Assembly (NCBI GenBank): GCA_020355985.1
Contig: CP070628.1
Coordinates: forward strand, 1,501,712 to 1,512,978
Direction of reading: 5' to 3'
Source: Nitrospirota bacterium
GTDB lineage: Bacteria; Nitrospirota; Nitrospiria; Nitrospirales; UBA8639
Length of the DNA: 11,267 nucleotides
The position numbers were made by a program, and so were the translations under genes. Shown here one piece after another: positions 1 to 8,108 of this stretch (within the stretch, counting starts at the first letter, position 1; the number at the start of each line of letters is the position of its first letter). The notes beneath the pieces were generated by a model. That model made no database searches. It had not been told where the DNA came from and saw nothing but the letters and a program-made list of their open reading frames with translations.

Positions 1-370
1 AGGCCTCAGATTGAGGGTCAACTTCTGCTATGCCATGTTGAGCGGTATCATCAATATACACACTCAGTTCTTTTTTGATTTCCTGGGCGGTTTCATCAGG
101 CTGCGCATAGAGGGCCGGATCAATAGGCCGCTGACTGGCCATTTTCGCCTCTCGGATCGCCTGCTTGGCCTCGTCTCCAACAAAATAGGGCACACTGCCT
201 CCCAAAACTTCTTCAAGAGCCCTTGACGTGTCTTTCGTAAATTTACTGATCCCCTCAGGCTCTGCTCCTCGCACCAACTGCTTGGCCCGTTGGGCCGCAA
301 TCAGCACGATCCGATAGCGGGAATCAAATTCTTTTTGATGATGTTGGGGTAATAACGACAATGCATCCAT
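1..370 (-). CDS. rpoZ: RNA polymerase omega subunit RpoZ (3' end beyond window)
   Basis: Omega is the small RNA polymerase subunit that wraps the beta' C-terminus and helps assemble core enzyme. I read 123 codons from ATG (368-370) with no stop before the window edge, so the C-terminus is missing. The omega core spans about residues 17-76, including the SRYRIVLIAAQRAKQL segment, a KFTKDTSRALEE helix and a GDEAKQAIREAK segment. A Shine-Dalgarno AGGTGA (375-380) lies 4 nt before the ATG and fixes this start. Typical omega proteins are about 70-100 residues. This one has roughly 16 extra N-terminal residues and a C-terminal tail of more than 45 mostly acidic residues. It lies 78 bp downstream of gmk on the same strand, as in the conserved yicC-gmk-rpoZ cluster. 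Family call is firm; full length is unknown. Confidence 0.88.
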   Translation of the reverse strand, partial: MDALSLLPQHHQKEFDSRYRIVLIAAQRAKQLVRGAEPEGISKFTKDTSRALEEVLGGSVPYFVGDEAKQAIREAKMASQRPIDPALYAQPDETAQEIKKELSVYIDDTAQHGIAEVDPQSEA

Positions 371-374
371 CGAC

Positions 375-380
375 TCACCT
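375..380 (-). promoter_or_regulatory. Ribosome binding site of rpoZ
   Basis: The minus strand reads AGGTGA 4 nt before the rpoZ ATG. It supports the chosen start, because no other start with such a site lies nearby in frame. Confidence 0.6.
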
Positions 381-448
381 CATCCTTTCTGTGACGTTTA
401 ACAATTTCTCTGTTGAGTGTACCCTACTATACATGATTATTGCAGCCC

Positions 449-1054
449 TTACCGAAATACTTGAGCTGATGCCATATGTGTGGTTCGGACCCGTTCAGCC
501 ATGATCACCGCACGCAATTCACTTATTGCCTGATCCAAGGTCTCATTGCGAATGGTATATTGGTATTCAGAATAGCTTTTCATTTCCTCTTGCGATTGTT
601 CAAAGCGACGGTTTTGCTCCTCAGGCGAATCCGTGCCCCGATTGGCCAACCGCCTCCTCAAGATTTCCAACGAAGGGGGAAGAATAAAAATGGTCACCGC
701 CTTCTGCAGGGTATTCATAACGTTCCGAGCACCTTGCACATCGATATCCAATAAAATATCGATGTGTGATCCCGGTTCCTGCTCTAATTCTTTCCATGGA
801 GTCCCGTATAACTGACCGTAGACTTCGGCCCATTCAGCAAAGGCATGTTCCTCGATTTTTGCGCGAAACTCACTTTCGGGAATAAACCGATACTCCTTAC
901 CGTCTGTCTCACCAGAGCGCGGAGAACGTGTGGTATAGGATACCGACAGACGAATCTCGGGAACACACTGCAAAATATTCCGGCAAAGCGTCGACTTCCC
1001 CACACCCGAAGGCCCGGAGACGACAAATAAGATTTGTTTCCCCTCTACTGACAA
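449..1054 (-). CDS. gmk: Guanylate kinase (TTG start)
   Basis: Cytosolic enzyme converting GMP and ATP to GDP and ADP, essential for GTP/dGTP supply and recycling of cyclic di-GMP breakdown products. At 201 aa it is close to the usual length of about 205. The P-loop GPSGVGKS is at residues 14-21, the GMP-binding segment SYTTRSPRSGE at 39-49, and the LID and C-terminal helical region (RRRLANRGTDSPEE) follow. The start is TTG (1052-1054): no ATG or GTG lies in frame between it and the yicC stop, and AGGTG sits 7 nt upstream. The next in-frame candidates fall too close to or beyond the P-loop. It lies 33 bp after yicC and 78 bp before rpoZ on the same strand. In Bacillus a remA gene sits between the yicC homologue and gmk; there is no room for one here. 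Confidence 0.95.
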   Translation of the reverse strand: MSVEGKQILFVVSGPSGVGKSTLCRNILQCVPEIRLSVSYTTRSPRSGETDGKEYRFIPESEFRAKIEEHAFAEWAEVYGQLYGTPWKELEQEPGSHIDILLDIDVQGARNVMNTLQKAVTIFILPPSLEILRRRLANRGTDSPEEQNRRFEQSQEEMKSYSEYQYTIRNETLDQAISELRAVIMAERVRTTHMASAQVFR

Positions 1055-1087
1055 CGCCTTACACCTACTAAAAACGTCTGAAGAGGA

Positions 1088-1966
1088 TTATTCAATATTT
1101 TGAACCTGTTCTCGGATTTTTTCCAATTCACTTTTCAATTCCACGACCTCAACGGAAATTTTCCCATCGTTGGCTTTAGACCCAATCGTATTGACTTCCC
1201 GGCCCATTTCTTGAAGAAGAAAATCCAGACGTTTGCCGACAGGTCCTTTGGCTTTGAGAGCCGTACGAAATTGAGCTACGTGGCTCTTCAGCCTGGTAAG
1301 CTCTTCCGTCACATCGGAGCGTTCAGCTAACATCGCAATTTCTTGTGCCAACCGATCCATATTTACAGATTGTCCTTCTAATAGTTTCGCTACCCGCGCC
1401 TTCAAGCGAACGCCAGAGGCTTGCAAGGCCACAGGAATACGCTGTTGGACTGCGCGAAGGCGATCTTCGATGGTATGAATACGTTGGGTCAGATCTTTTT
1501 GTAAGACCACGCCTTCTCTCCTTCGCATTTTTTCTAAATCACCTAACGCTTTTTTGGTCAATCCCGTCACCACGGTCGACAGATCCTTGATCGGGGCCGT
1601 CTCTTCCTTCACAGAAAATAGATCACGAAAGCCTGCTACAACATTCACATCGACGGCTCCACCCAATTGACATTCAGCCTGCAAAGACTGTAACTCTTGA
1701 ACGTAGCGACGTGCCAGATCTCGATCCAATTGGACAATTCTTTTGGGGACAGATCCTCCCGCATTGACCGTCACCATCACCTCCACTCGCCCTCGGTCAC
1801 ACACCTGTTTGATCTGTTCTTTCAAACCAAGTTCGATGCCAGAGAAGGTTTTGGGAAGACGCACTATGATTTCGCAAAATCGATTATTCACCGATCGAAT
1901 TTCCACCCCCACCATTGTTCCCTGCGAAAGCGCTTCCCGTTTACCAAAACCCGTCATACTTTTCAT
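1088..1966 (-). CDS. yicC: YicC/YloC family endoribonuclease
   Basis: Members of this family (E. coli YicC, B. subtilis YloC) are endoribonucleases acting on RNA turnover. The protein shows the diagnostic N-terminus MKSMTGFGKRE, the RSVNNRF segment at about residues 24-30, a long helical middle, and the C-terminal DUF1732 signature EMGREVNTIGSKAND at about 253-267. I chose ATG at 1964-1966 (292 aa). It starts exactly where family members start, and its ATG overlaps the nth stop as ATGA, a typical coupling junction. AGGG lies 5 nt upstream. A longer in-frame reading from ATG at 1990 adds eight residues but has no ribosome binding site and overlaps nth by 28 bases. Family assignment is firm; substrate in this organism is unknown. 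Confidence 0.93.
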   Translation of the reverse strand: MKSMTGFGKREALSQGTMVGVEIRSVNNRFCEIIVRLPKTFSGIELGLKEQIKQVCDRGRVEVMVTVNAGGSVPKRIVQLDRDLARRYVQELQSLQAECQLGGAVDVNVVAGFRDLFSVKEETAPIKDLSTVVTGLTKKALGDLEKMRRREGVVLQKDLTQRIHTIEDRLRAVQQRIPVALQASGVRLKARVAKLLEGQSVNMDRLAQEIAMLAERSDVTEELTRLKSHVAQFRTALKAKGPVGKRLDFLLQEMGREVNTIGSKANDGKISVEVVELKSELEKIREQVQNIE

Positions 1967-2661
1967 ATTGGCCCTGACTTTCCTTCCCATTCACAATCAT
2001 CATACAGTGAACAGTGATGACAGTTTGGCGTTCTAGCCCGGCACACATGCCGACCATGCAATAAGATTCGTTGCGTTCCTATCGTCCATTGAGATTGCGG
2101 AAGGAGAGATTGAAGATCTTCTTCGATTTTGGTTGGATCTTTGCTCTTCGTCAAGTCGAGCCGATTGGCGACTCGCTTCACATGCGTATCCACAACCACG
2201 GCGGGTTCTCCAAAATAACTCCCCAAAATGACATTGGCTGTCTTACGCCCCACCCCGGGAAGCGTGGTCAACCCCTCCATCGACCCAGGTACCTTACCAT
2301 TAAACGTGGCCATTAATGTTTTCCCGCATCCAATAAGATTACGTGCCTTGCTTTTATAAAATCCAGTGGACCTGATGAGCGACTCCAATTCAACCTGGTC
2401 AGCGTTGGCAAAAGCTTCTGCCGTACGATAACGGGCGAAAAGATTCGGGGTCACCTGGTTCACACGCTCATCAGTACATTGCGCCGACAGAATGGTCGCC
2501 ACCAATAACTCTAATGGAGTTGAGGAGTCTAACGCGACTCTAGGATCAGGAATAGACTTCTGTAAATGTTCAAGAATCCGCCCCACTCGTTTCTTAGCAG
2601 CAACATGAGACCTCTCCGATCGAGAGGCTGTTTTTCGTGAAATTTTCAGGCTGGCCACCAT
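1963..2661 (-). CDS. nth: Endonuclease III (DNA glycosylase/AP lyase)
   Basis: Base-excision-repair enzyme that removes oxidised pyrimidines and cleaves the resulting abasic site. The protein is 232 aa. The helix-hairpin-helix TLPGVGRKTANVIL carries the catalytic lysine K140; the catalytic aspartate is D158 in VVVDTHVKR. A C-terminal [4Fe-4S] motif C-x6-C-x2-C-x5-C uses C207, C214, C217 and C223. K140 and D158 sit exactly 20 residues beyond E. coli K120 and D138, so this protein has about 20 extra N-terminal residues, which are basic and serine-rich. The ATG (2659-2661) follows the hflX stop by only 2 bp (TAA-AA-ATG), suggesting re-initiation by terminating ribosomes. Its own stop overlaps the yicC ATG. 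All catalytic and cluster residues are present, so activity is expected. Confidence 0.96.
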   Translation of the reverse strand: MVASLKISRKTASRSERSHVAAKKRVGRILEHLQKSIPDPRVALDSSTPLELLVATILSAQCTDERVNQVTPNLFARYRTAEAFANADQVELESLIRSTGFYKSKARNLIGCGKTLMATFNGKVPGSMEGLTTLPGVGRKTANVILGSYFGEPAVVVDTHVKRVANRLDLTKSKDPTKIEEDLQSLLPQSQWTIGTQRILLHGRHVCRARTPNCHHCSLYDDCEWEGKSGPI

Positions 2662-2663
2662 TT

Positions 2664-4367
2664 TTATCCAACACCGTTTCCTGAAGGAACCTTCTCATTG
2701 ATGATGATGTCGCTTGACCCCGAAAATTGGAAAGTTGGATCCTGAAGTGTCAGAAGCGAGCGGACAATCTCTTGTTGAATTACCTGCAGAGAGGCCACGT
2801 TCAAAGCGGATCCCCCAATTCCTTCGTACCGTTGACATAAACGTTGCATGTCTTCACTTTCAACCAGATCCCCTTTATTGAAAAATCGAAGGCGCGGGAT
2901 GTTTTCAAAACCTAATTCAGTCAAAACATGTTCAACGGCCCTGATGCGCTGCTCAGGATCCGGCGCATGTGCATCAATGACATGCACCAACACATCGGCT
3001 TCCTGCAATTCTTGCAACGTCGTTTGAAATGCGGCAACAAGATCTTTTGGCAAATCTCGAATAAACCCTACAGTATCCGTGAGAATGACTTCTCCCAGAC
3101 CTGGAAGATGCCAGCGCCGGCTGACGGTATCTAACGTTTCAAAAACACGATCTTTCACCGAAACGTGACTGTCCGACCACGCATTGAAAAGGGTCGATTT
3201 CCCTGCATTCGTATAGCCGATAATCGAAACGACGGGTAACCCACGTTTCATTCGACGCTTTCGCTGTTCTTGGCGGCCTTGGCCAATGGATGCTAAGTCT
3301 CGTTCTAAATGCTGAATGCGTTCACGAATTCGTCGGCGATCCGTTTCCAATTTTGTTTCGCCAGGTCCCCGAGTCCCAATACCACCAGCCAGACGAGAGA
3401 AGGCCGTGCTCGACTGGGCTAGTCGAGGCAACCGATACCGTAATTGAGCCAACTCGACTTGAATGTTCCCGATATGTGAATGAGCCCGCTTGGCAAAAAT
3501 ATCAAGAATCACTTGAGACCGATCTAACACCCGAAGATCGGTAATTTCCGAAATTCCTCTGACTTGCGCTGGGGTCAAATCTTGATCAAAAATCAAGGTA
3601 TCCGCTCCCGATTGCAGTGCTTGAATGGCTAATTCTTTCATTTTTCCTGAACCAACCACATATTTCGGATGAATAGCCGCGGGACGTTGCGTCACACATC
3701 CCAAGACTTCTACATCCTGCGCTCGTACTAATTCTTGGAGTTCATCGATCCGCTCCTGCTGAAAAGCCATATGCCCCGTGCCTACGCTGACTAACAGTGC
3801 CCGCCCTTCCCGAATACCTTCTCTGGAACCTTGGCAGCCTTTGAGAATATCCTGTTCTAGGGTCTGAATAAATTCCTGACAATTCAATTGAAACGACTCA
3901 AGGGCACAGGGCTCTAATTGAACGTAGGCTTGGTCATTTGTAGAATTGGGCACGTTATGCGCGACATACACATCTTGGAGGCCCCCTGATTTTCCTACCC
4001 CTAGCGCCATGATCAAATCCAGTCGTAGAAGCGCCAAATCAGTGAGATCATCCTGAGTCAAGGGTTGATTTTTAAGATGGGTATGGACCAATCGCACGCC
4101 ACGCAACAATCGAAGACCCGAACGAGTCCTCGACAAATTGGGAATCACCAATTCATGCCCATTACCAATGATCACTGATTCAATTTGGCCCTGCCGATTC
4201 ACGAGCAACCCAATTTGTCGTCGGGTTTCAAATGTCAGAGCAGCACATTCCCGCGCGAGATCTAACGTCACCACTTTTTCCGGCGGAATACGCCGCCGGT
4301 ATAAGTGCTCCATACGACTAATAATGTTGGCCTTTAACCCATGGAGGTTCCCAAGTACAGTAGGAAT
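2664..4367 (-). CDS. hflX: Ribosome-associated GTPase HflX, long form, probable ATT start
   Basis: HflX binds the large ribosomal subunit and splits stalled or stressed 70S ribosomes. Numbered from the internal ATG at 4313 (549 aa), the protein has an extra N-terminal domain (1-170), the HflX N-terminal domain (170-300), the glycine-rich linker GGIGTRGPGETKLETDRRR (310-328), a coiled region, and the G domain. In the G domain, G1 is GYTNAGKST (366-374), G3 is DTVGF (413-417) and G4 is NKGD (479-482). E. coli HflX is about 426 aa. The reading frame continues upstream of that ATG, giving GNLHGLKANIISRM, which resembles the start region of long HflX proteins. No ATG, GTG, TTG or CTG lies between the frame's stop (4383-4385) and 4313. 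ATT at 4365-4367 has AAGGAG 7 nt upstream, whereas the ATG has no ribosome binding site. I therefore call 567 aa from ATT. It is coupled to nth downstream. Confidence 0.85.
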   Translation of the reverse strand: MPTVLGNLHGLKANIISRMEHLYRRRIPPEKVVTLDLARECAALTFETRRQIGLLVNRQGQIESVIIGNGHELVIPNLSRTRSGLRLLRGVRLVHTHLKNQPLTQDDLTDLALLRLDLIMALGVGKSGGLQDVYVAHNVPNSTNDQAYVQLEPCALESFQLNCQEFIQTLEQDILKGCQGSREGIREGRALLVSVGTGHMAFQQERIDELQELVRAQDVEVLGCVTQRPAAIHPKYVVGSGKMKELAIQALQSGADTLIFDQDLTPAQVRGISEITDLRVLDRSQVILDIFAKRAHSHIGNIQVELAQLRYRLPRLAQSSTAFSRLAGGIGTRGPGETKLETDRRRIRERIQHLERDLASIGQGRQEQRKRRMKRGLPVVSIIGYTNAGKSTLFNAWSDSHVSVKDRVFETLDTVSRRWHLPGLGEVILTDTVGFIRDLPKDLVAAFQTTLQELQEADVLVHVIDAHAPDPEQRIRAVEHVLTELGFENIPRLRFFNKGDLVESEDMQRLCQRYEGIGGSALNVASLQVIQQEIVRSLLTLQDPTFQFSGSSDIIINEKVPSGNGVG

Positions 4368-4374
4368 GTGTTGG

Positions 4375-4380
4375 CTCCTT
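4375..4380 (-). promoter_or_regulatory. Strong Shine-Dalgarno site defining the ATT start of hflX
   Basis: The minus strand reads AAGGAG, then a 7-nt spacer CCAACAC, then ATT in the hflX frame. It is the only strong ribosome binding site in the 31-bp tsaD-hflX gap. The first ATG (4311-4313) lies more than 60 nt away from it, too far to be served by it. Confidence 0.7.
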
Positions 4381-4398
4381 CTTTAGCTGGCCTCACCA

Positions 4399-5436
4399 TT
4401 AGGTGGGTGTTGCAGCCTTGGCAAAAAACTCACCTTTACATTGCAAGCTCGATATCGCATCTTCATCCCATGATGCGAACTCCTGTCGTTTCATTTTCCT
4501 CAGCCCCGCCGCAGCAATCATCGCTCCATTATCCGTACATAAAGAACGGGGCGGTAGAGTTACCTCTAAGCCGAACGTCATGGCCTCCTCTTCAAGCTTG
4601 CCCCGCAAACGAGAATTGGCCGCCACCCCTCCCACAACCGCGATGGCTTTCACCTTATACTGGCGTGCGGCATGGCAGAGTTTTTTCACTAAGACCTCCA
4701 CAATAGCCTCTTGGTAACTCGCTGCGATATCGGCCACAGGTAACGACGGGGCTTCGGCATTTTTCGCATTTTTTAAATAATAGAGGAGTGAGGTTTTGAG
4801 ACCACTAAAACTAAAGGTCAAATCACCGCTATGTAATTGTGGACGTGGGAACGAAATCGCTTGTGGATTGGCATTTTTAGCCAAGGTATCAATCGCCGGA
4901 CCGCCAGGATAAGGCAAGCCCAACATTTTGGCCCCTTTATCGAACGCTTCACCAGCAGCATCATCCAAGGTCCAGCCTATAAATTGGTATTCCCCGGGTG
5001 TAGGAACCCAAGCCAAATGGGTATGCCCACCTGATGCCACCAACACTATCGCTGGCGTGGTCATTTCAGGGTTGGCTAACCAGGCGGATGCCAGATGCCC
5101 TTCCAAATGATTCACCGTCACATAGGGAATGTTCCTCGCATAGGCTAAGGCTTTCGCGAAGTTTACTCCCACAATCAGCGCCCCGACCAAACCAGGACGA
5201 TTGGTGACCGCGATGGCTGTTACATCCGAAAGGGAAATACTCGCACAATCCAAGGCCTCTTTGGTCAGCACCTCTAAGCGTTCCACATGTCGACGGGAGG
5301 CCAACTCAGGCACGACACCCCCAAAAGGAGCATGTACCTCGATTTGGGAGTCCAACACATTTGACAGGATATGTCCTTGACCATCTAATACGGCGACAGC
5401 TGTTTCATCGCAAGAGGTTTCAATCCCTAAGATCAT
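4399..5436 (-). CDS. tsaD: tRNA N6-adenosine threonylcarbamoyltransferase TsaD
   Basis: TsaD (Kae1/YgjD/Gcp family) transfers the threonylcarbamoyl group to A37 of ANN-decoding tRNAs, completing the universal t6A modification together with TsaB and TsaE. The length of 345 aa is normal. Visible motifs are the ASKHA nucleotide-binding start MILGIETSCDETA (1-13), VPELASRRH (42-50), the metal-binding H-x3-H of NHLEGH (H110, H114), SGGHTHL (135-141), VGGVAANSRLR (268-278) and the third metal ligand D302 in CTDNGAMIA. The ATG lies at 5434-5436, preceded only by a weak purine stretch. The gene is separated from clpC by a 123-bp gap with a hairpin and from hflX by 31 bp. The partners TsaB and TsaE are not in this window. 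Confidence 0.97.
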   Translation of the reverse strand: MILGIETSCDETAVAVLDGQGHILSNVLDSQIEVHAPFGGVVPELASRRHVERLEVLTKEALDCASISLSDVTAIAVTNRPGLVGALIVGVNFAKALAYARNIPYVTVNHLEGHLASAWLANPEMTTPAIVLVASGGHTHLAWVPTPGEYQFIGWTLDDAAGEAFDKGAKMLGLPYPGGPAIDTLAKNANPQAISFPRPQLHSGDLTFSFSGLKTSLLYYLKNAKNAEAPSLPVADIAASYQEAIVEVLVKKLCHAARQYKVKAIAVVGGVAANSRLRGKLEEEAMTFGLEVTLPPRSLCTDNGAMIAAAGLRKMKRQEFASWDEDAISSLQCKGEFFAKAATPT

Positions 5437-5497
5437 TGCATACGTTTCTCAACACCAAAAGTTTTTTGGCTATTTTTTAAGACTCGTCCTAAACAAC

Positions 5498-5530
5498 AAG
5501 ACCCTCAGAACTTGACGTCCTGAGGGTCTT
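5498..5530 (-). terminator. Hairpin after clpC, probable intrinsic terminator
   Basis: AAGACCCTCAG (5498-5508) pairs perfectly with CTGAGGGTCTT (5520-5530), an 11-bp stem with an 11-nt loop that can add two further pairs after one mismatch. On the minus strand the stem ends in TCTT and is followed by GTTGTTTAGG, a broken T-tract. It sits 29 bases beyond the clpC stop codon and upstream of tsaD, so it probably ends or attenuates the clpC transcript. The interrupted T-tract suggests partial read-through is possible. Confidence 0.68.
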
Positions 5531-5559
5531 ATTTGTCCTCAATTTTTCCTTAGATCCAA

Positions 5560-7989
5560 TCACACACTCGCTAACACTTCTTCCTCAATAAAACTTGGTG
5601 TTTTATCCGTTAAAACAACCTTGATTTTCTTGGCATCCTTAAATCGCCCTTTAATCAGTTCTTCCGAGAGCGGATCCCCCAAACATCGTTGAATAGTTCG
5701 CCGAAGTGGGCGAGCGCCATATTGCGATTCAAAGCCTTCGTCAATGAGCCAGAGCTTCACTTCCTCACTCACATCTAAATGCACACCTCGTTCGACTAAC
5801 CTGGCATTAAACTCCGCAATGAGAATGTCAACAATAGTTACCAAATGTTCTTTCGTCAGTTGGTGGAAGACAACCAACTCGTCGAGACGATTTAAAAATT
5901 CAGGACTGAAATGCCGCTTCAATTCGCCCAATACTTCGCCCTTCATTCGATCTGTATTTTCAGATTCCACATCCCGTTGGAATCCCAGTGACACACCTTT
6001 TTGAATGAATCGAGTCCCTAAATTCGAGGTCATGACCAAAATGGTATTTTTGAAATCCACTTTTCGGCCTAAACTATCCGTCAGTACTCCATCATCGAGT
6101 ACTTGCAACAACACATTGAAAATATCAGGATGGGCTTTTTCGATTTCATCAAACAAGACGACCGAATAAGGACGACGTCTCACCTTCTCCGTCAATTGCC
6201 CTCCTTCCTCATACCCCACGTAGCCAGGGGGGGCACCAAACAGTCGAGAGCTGGTGAATTTTTCCTGATACTCAGACATATCCACTCGAATCAAGGCATC
6301 ATCCGTATTGAATAAAAACTCCGCTAATGCTCGAGCTAATTCCGTTTTTCCAACACCGGTCGGTCCCAAGAAAATAAAGGACCCAATAGGTTTTTTAGCA
6401 TCCTTCAGCCCAGCACGAGACCGACGAATAGACCGGCAAATAGCCGAAATGGCTTCATCTTGGCCGACAATTCGCTTATGGAGATATTCTTCCATATGCA
6501 AGAGCTTCTCTGACTCCTCCTCTTCCAATCTAAAGAGAGGGATGCCCGTGATTTTTGATACGACATAGGCGACATCTTCACCGGTAATCACGGGACGGTT
6601 TTTCTCTTGTTTTTTCTTCCAATCTTGCTTGGCATCATCCAATAACTTTCGGAACCGTTCTTCTTCTTCACGGAACTTCACCGCTTCTTCAAAATTCTGC
6701 AAGCCAATCGCGACCTCTTTTTCGCGGGCCACTCGCTTGAGTTCCTGATCTAACGACTTCAACTCCGGTGGCAGCGCAAAGGTCAATAATTTGGCACGAG
6801 AACCCGCTTCATCAATCAAGTCGATTGCTTTATCAGGTAAAAAGCGATCGGTGATGTAACGATCTGTAAGCTTAACCGCTTCTTCAACCGCTTCATCCGT
6901 ATAATCCACACCATGATGTTCTTCGTAACGATCACGCAGCCCTTGTATGATACTAATCGTCTCTTCTACAGATGGAGGTTGTACGTGTATTGACTGGAAC
7001 CGTCGTTTCAAGGCTCCATCTTTTTCAATATGCTTCCGATATTCATCGAGGGTCGTGGCCCCAATACATTGAATTTCACCACGTGACAAAGCAGGCTTTA
7101 ACATGTTGGCCGCATCGATAGAACCTTCAGCCGCACCAGCACCAACCAATGTATGTAGCTCATCAATAAACAAAATGATGTTGCCGGCCTGAGAAATTTC
7201 TTTCATGACAACCTTCAGGCGTTCTTCAAATTGTCCACGGTATTTCGTGCCTGCCACTAAAGAACCAAGGTCCAAGGCAATGACTCGACGATTCAAAAGA
7301 TTGTCGGGAACATCCAGACCAATAATCCGCTGAGCCAGCCCTTCCACGATCGCTGTCTTACCCACACCAGACTCACCAATGAGTGCTGGATTATTTTTCG
7401 TTCGCCGACTCAGAATCTGAAGTACCCGTTCAATCTCATCAGAGCGCCCGATGACGGGATCCAAGGTTCCTTCTTGGGCTAGTTGCGTCAGATCTCTTCC
7501 AAACTCATCTAACGCCGGCGTGCTACTCTTTTTATCCCGTTCTCTGGTCCCCGTTTTTCGCAAAAATGTGACAGTCAATTGCCGCGCAGTTAAGAGATTC
7601 GCACCCAAACTCCGCAACACTTTTCCGCCAATGCCTTCCTCTTCACGAAGGAGCCCAAGGAGCAAGTGTTCACTGCCAATATGATTATGGCCCAAGAGTC
7701 GAGCTTCCTCGACACCATATTCAATGACTTTTTTTACACGTGGACTAAAGGGAATTTCACCGAAGGTGACGGTGGTTCCCCCGCCAGGGAGATTACGTTC
7801 AATTTCTAGTCGGATTTGTTCAGGCGAAAGCCCCATTTTTTTGATAATCATCAGGGCAATGCCATCTGACTCTCGAAGAATGGCCAGGACTAAATGCTCG
7901 GTACCCAAATAATCGTTTTGGTGCCGTTCCGCTTCTTCTCTGGCAAGGATGATAATTTTTCTGCCACGATCCGTGAATCGTTCAAACAT
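5560..7989 (-). CDS. clpC: ATP-dependent Clp protease ATP-binding subunit ClpC
   Basis: Hexameric AAA+ unfoldase that feeds substrates to the ClpP peptidase and handles damaged or regulatory proteins. The protein is 809 aa, the usual ClpC length. Domain order: paired Clp N repeats (1-145, beginning [16 protein letters not shown]); AAA-1 with Walker A GESGVGKT (205-212) and Walker B D276-E277; a UVR-type middle segment ([19 protein letters not shown], 432-450); AAA-2 with Walker A GPTGVGKT (542-549) and Walker B D614-E615; a ClpP-docking tripeptide LGF (668-670); and the C-terminal D2-small domain. The UVR/M-domain and LGF loop separate it from ClpB and ClpA. The start has a near-perfect AGGAGG 4 nt before the ATG. 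The ctsR-mcsA-mcsB partners found in Firmicutes are absent upstream, so it appears to be a stand-alone gene with its own promoter region. Confidence 0.97.
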   Translation of the reverse strand: MFERFTDRGRKIIILAREEAERHQNDYLGTEHLVLAILRESDGIALMIIKKMGLSPEQIRLEIERNLPGGGTTVTFGEIPFSPRVKKVIEYGVEEARLLGHNHIGSEHLLLGLLREEEGIGGKVLRSLGANLLTARQLTVTFLRKTGTRERDKKSSTPALDEFGRDLTQLAQEGTLDPVIGRSDEIERVLQILSRRTKNNPALIGESGVGKTAIVEGLAQRIIGLDVPDNLLNRRVIALDLGSLVAGTKYRGQFEERLKVVMKEISQAGNIILFIDELHTLVGAGAAEGSIDAANMLKPALSRGEIQCIGATTLDEYRKHIEKDGALKRRFQSIHVQPPSVEETISIIQGLRDRYEEHHGVDYTDEAVEEAVKLTDRYITDRFLPDKAIDLIDEAGSRAKLLTFALPPELKSLDQELKRVAREKEVAIGLQNFEEAVKFREEEERFRKLLDDAKQDWKKKQEKNRPVITGEDVAYVVSKITGIPLFRLEEEESEKLLHMEEYLHKRIVGQDEAISAICRSIRRSRAGLKDAKKPIGSFIFLGPTGVGKTELARALAEFLFNTDDALIRVDMSEYQEKFTSSRLFGAPPGYVGYEEGGQLTEKVRRRPYSVVLFDEIEKAHPDIFNVLLQVLDDGVLTDSLGRKVDFKNTILVMTSNLGTRFIQKGVSLGFQRDVESENTDRMKGEVLGELKRHFSPEFLNRLDELVVFHQLTKEHLVTIVDILIAEFNARLVERGVHLDVSEEVKLWLIDEGFESQYGARPLRRTIQRCLGDPLSEELIKGRFKDAKKIKVVLTDKTPSFIEEEVLASV

Positions 7990-8006
7990 TGTACCTCCTC
8001 TAGCCG

Positions 8007-8012
8007 ATTATA
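8007..8012 (-). promoter_or_regulatory. Perfect TATAAT close to the clpC start
   Basis: A consensus -10 hexamer lies 17 nt before the clpC ATG and 7 nt before AGGAGG. I find no matching -35 at 16-18 bp, so if used it needs an activator or an alternative sigma factor, or it is a chance match. A transcript from here would have a leader of only about 10 nt. Confidence 0.35.
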
Positions 8013-8078
8013 CGCGAAACTTCTTACTCACCAGTGGGGTTAGGACACACAAAAATTACGAGTAAAATTCATGATTTC

Positions 8079-8108
8079 AGTCTATCCGCGACCCCCTAAA
8101 ACTGTCAA
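8079..8108 (-). promoter_or_regulatory. Candidate sigma-70 promoter for clpC
   Basis: On the minus strand, TTGACA (8103-8108, perfect -35) is followed by an 18-bp spacer and TAGACT (8079-8084, four of six matches to TATAAT). Transcription from here would give a leader of roughly 80 nt before the clpC ATG. Confidence 0.55.

Noticed and set aside
371..448. Possible rpoZ promoter (TATAGT near 429-434 on the minus strand)
   Set aside because: No matching -35, and the close spacing to gmk makes read-through transcription the simpler explanation.
1967..1990. Longer YicC start at ATG 1990
   Set aside because: No ribosome binding site, overlaps nth by 28 bases, and family members begin at the MKSMTGF-type segment; the ATGA overlap at 1963-1966 is the better start.
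4341..4706. Plus-strand frame of 121 codons opposite tsaD and the hflX start
   Set aside because: Antisense shadow of clearly real genes, no ribosome binding site and no recognisable protein character.
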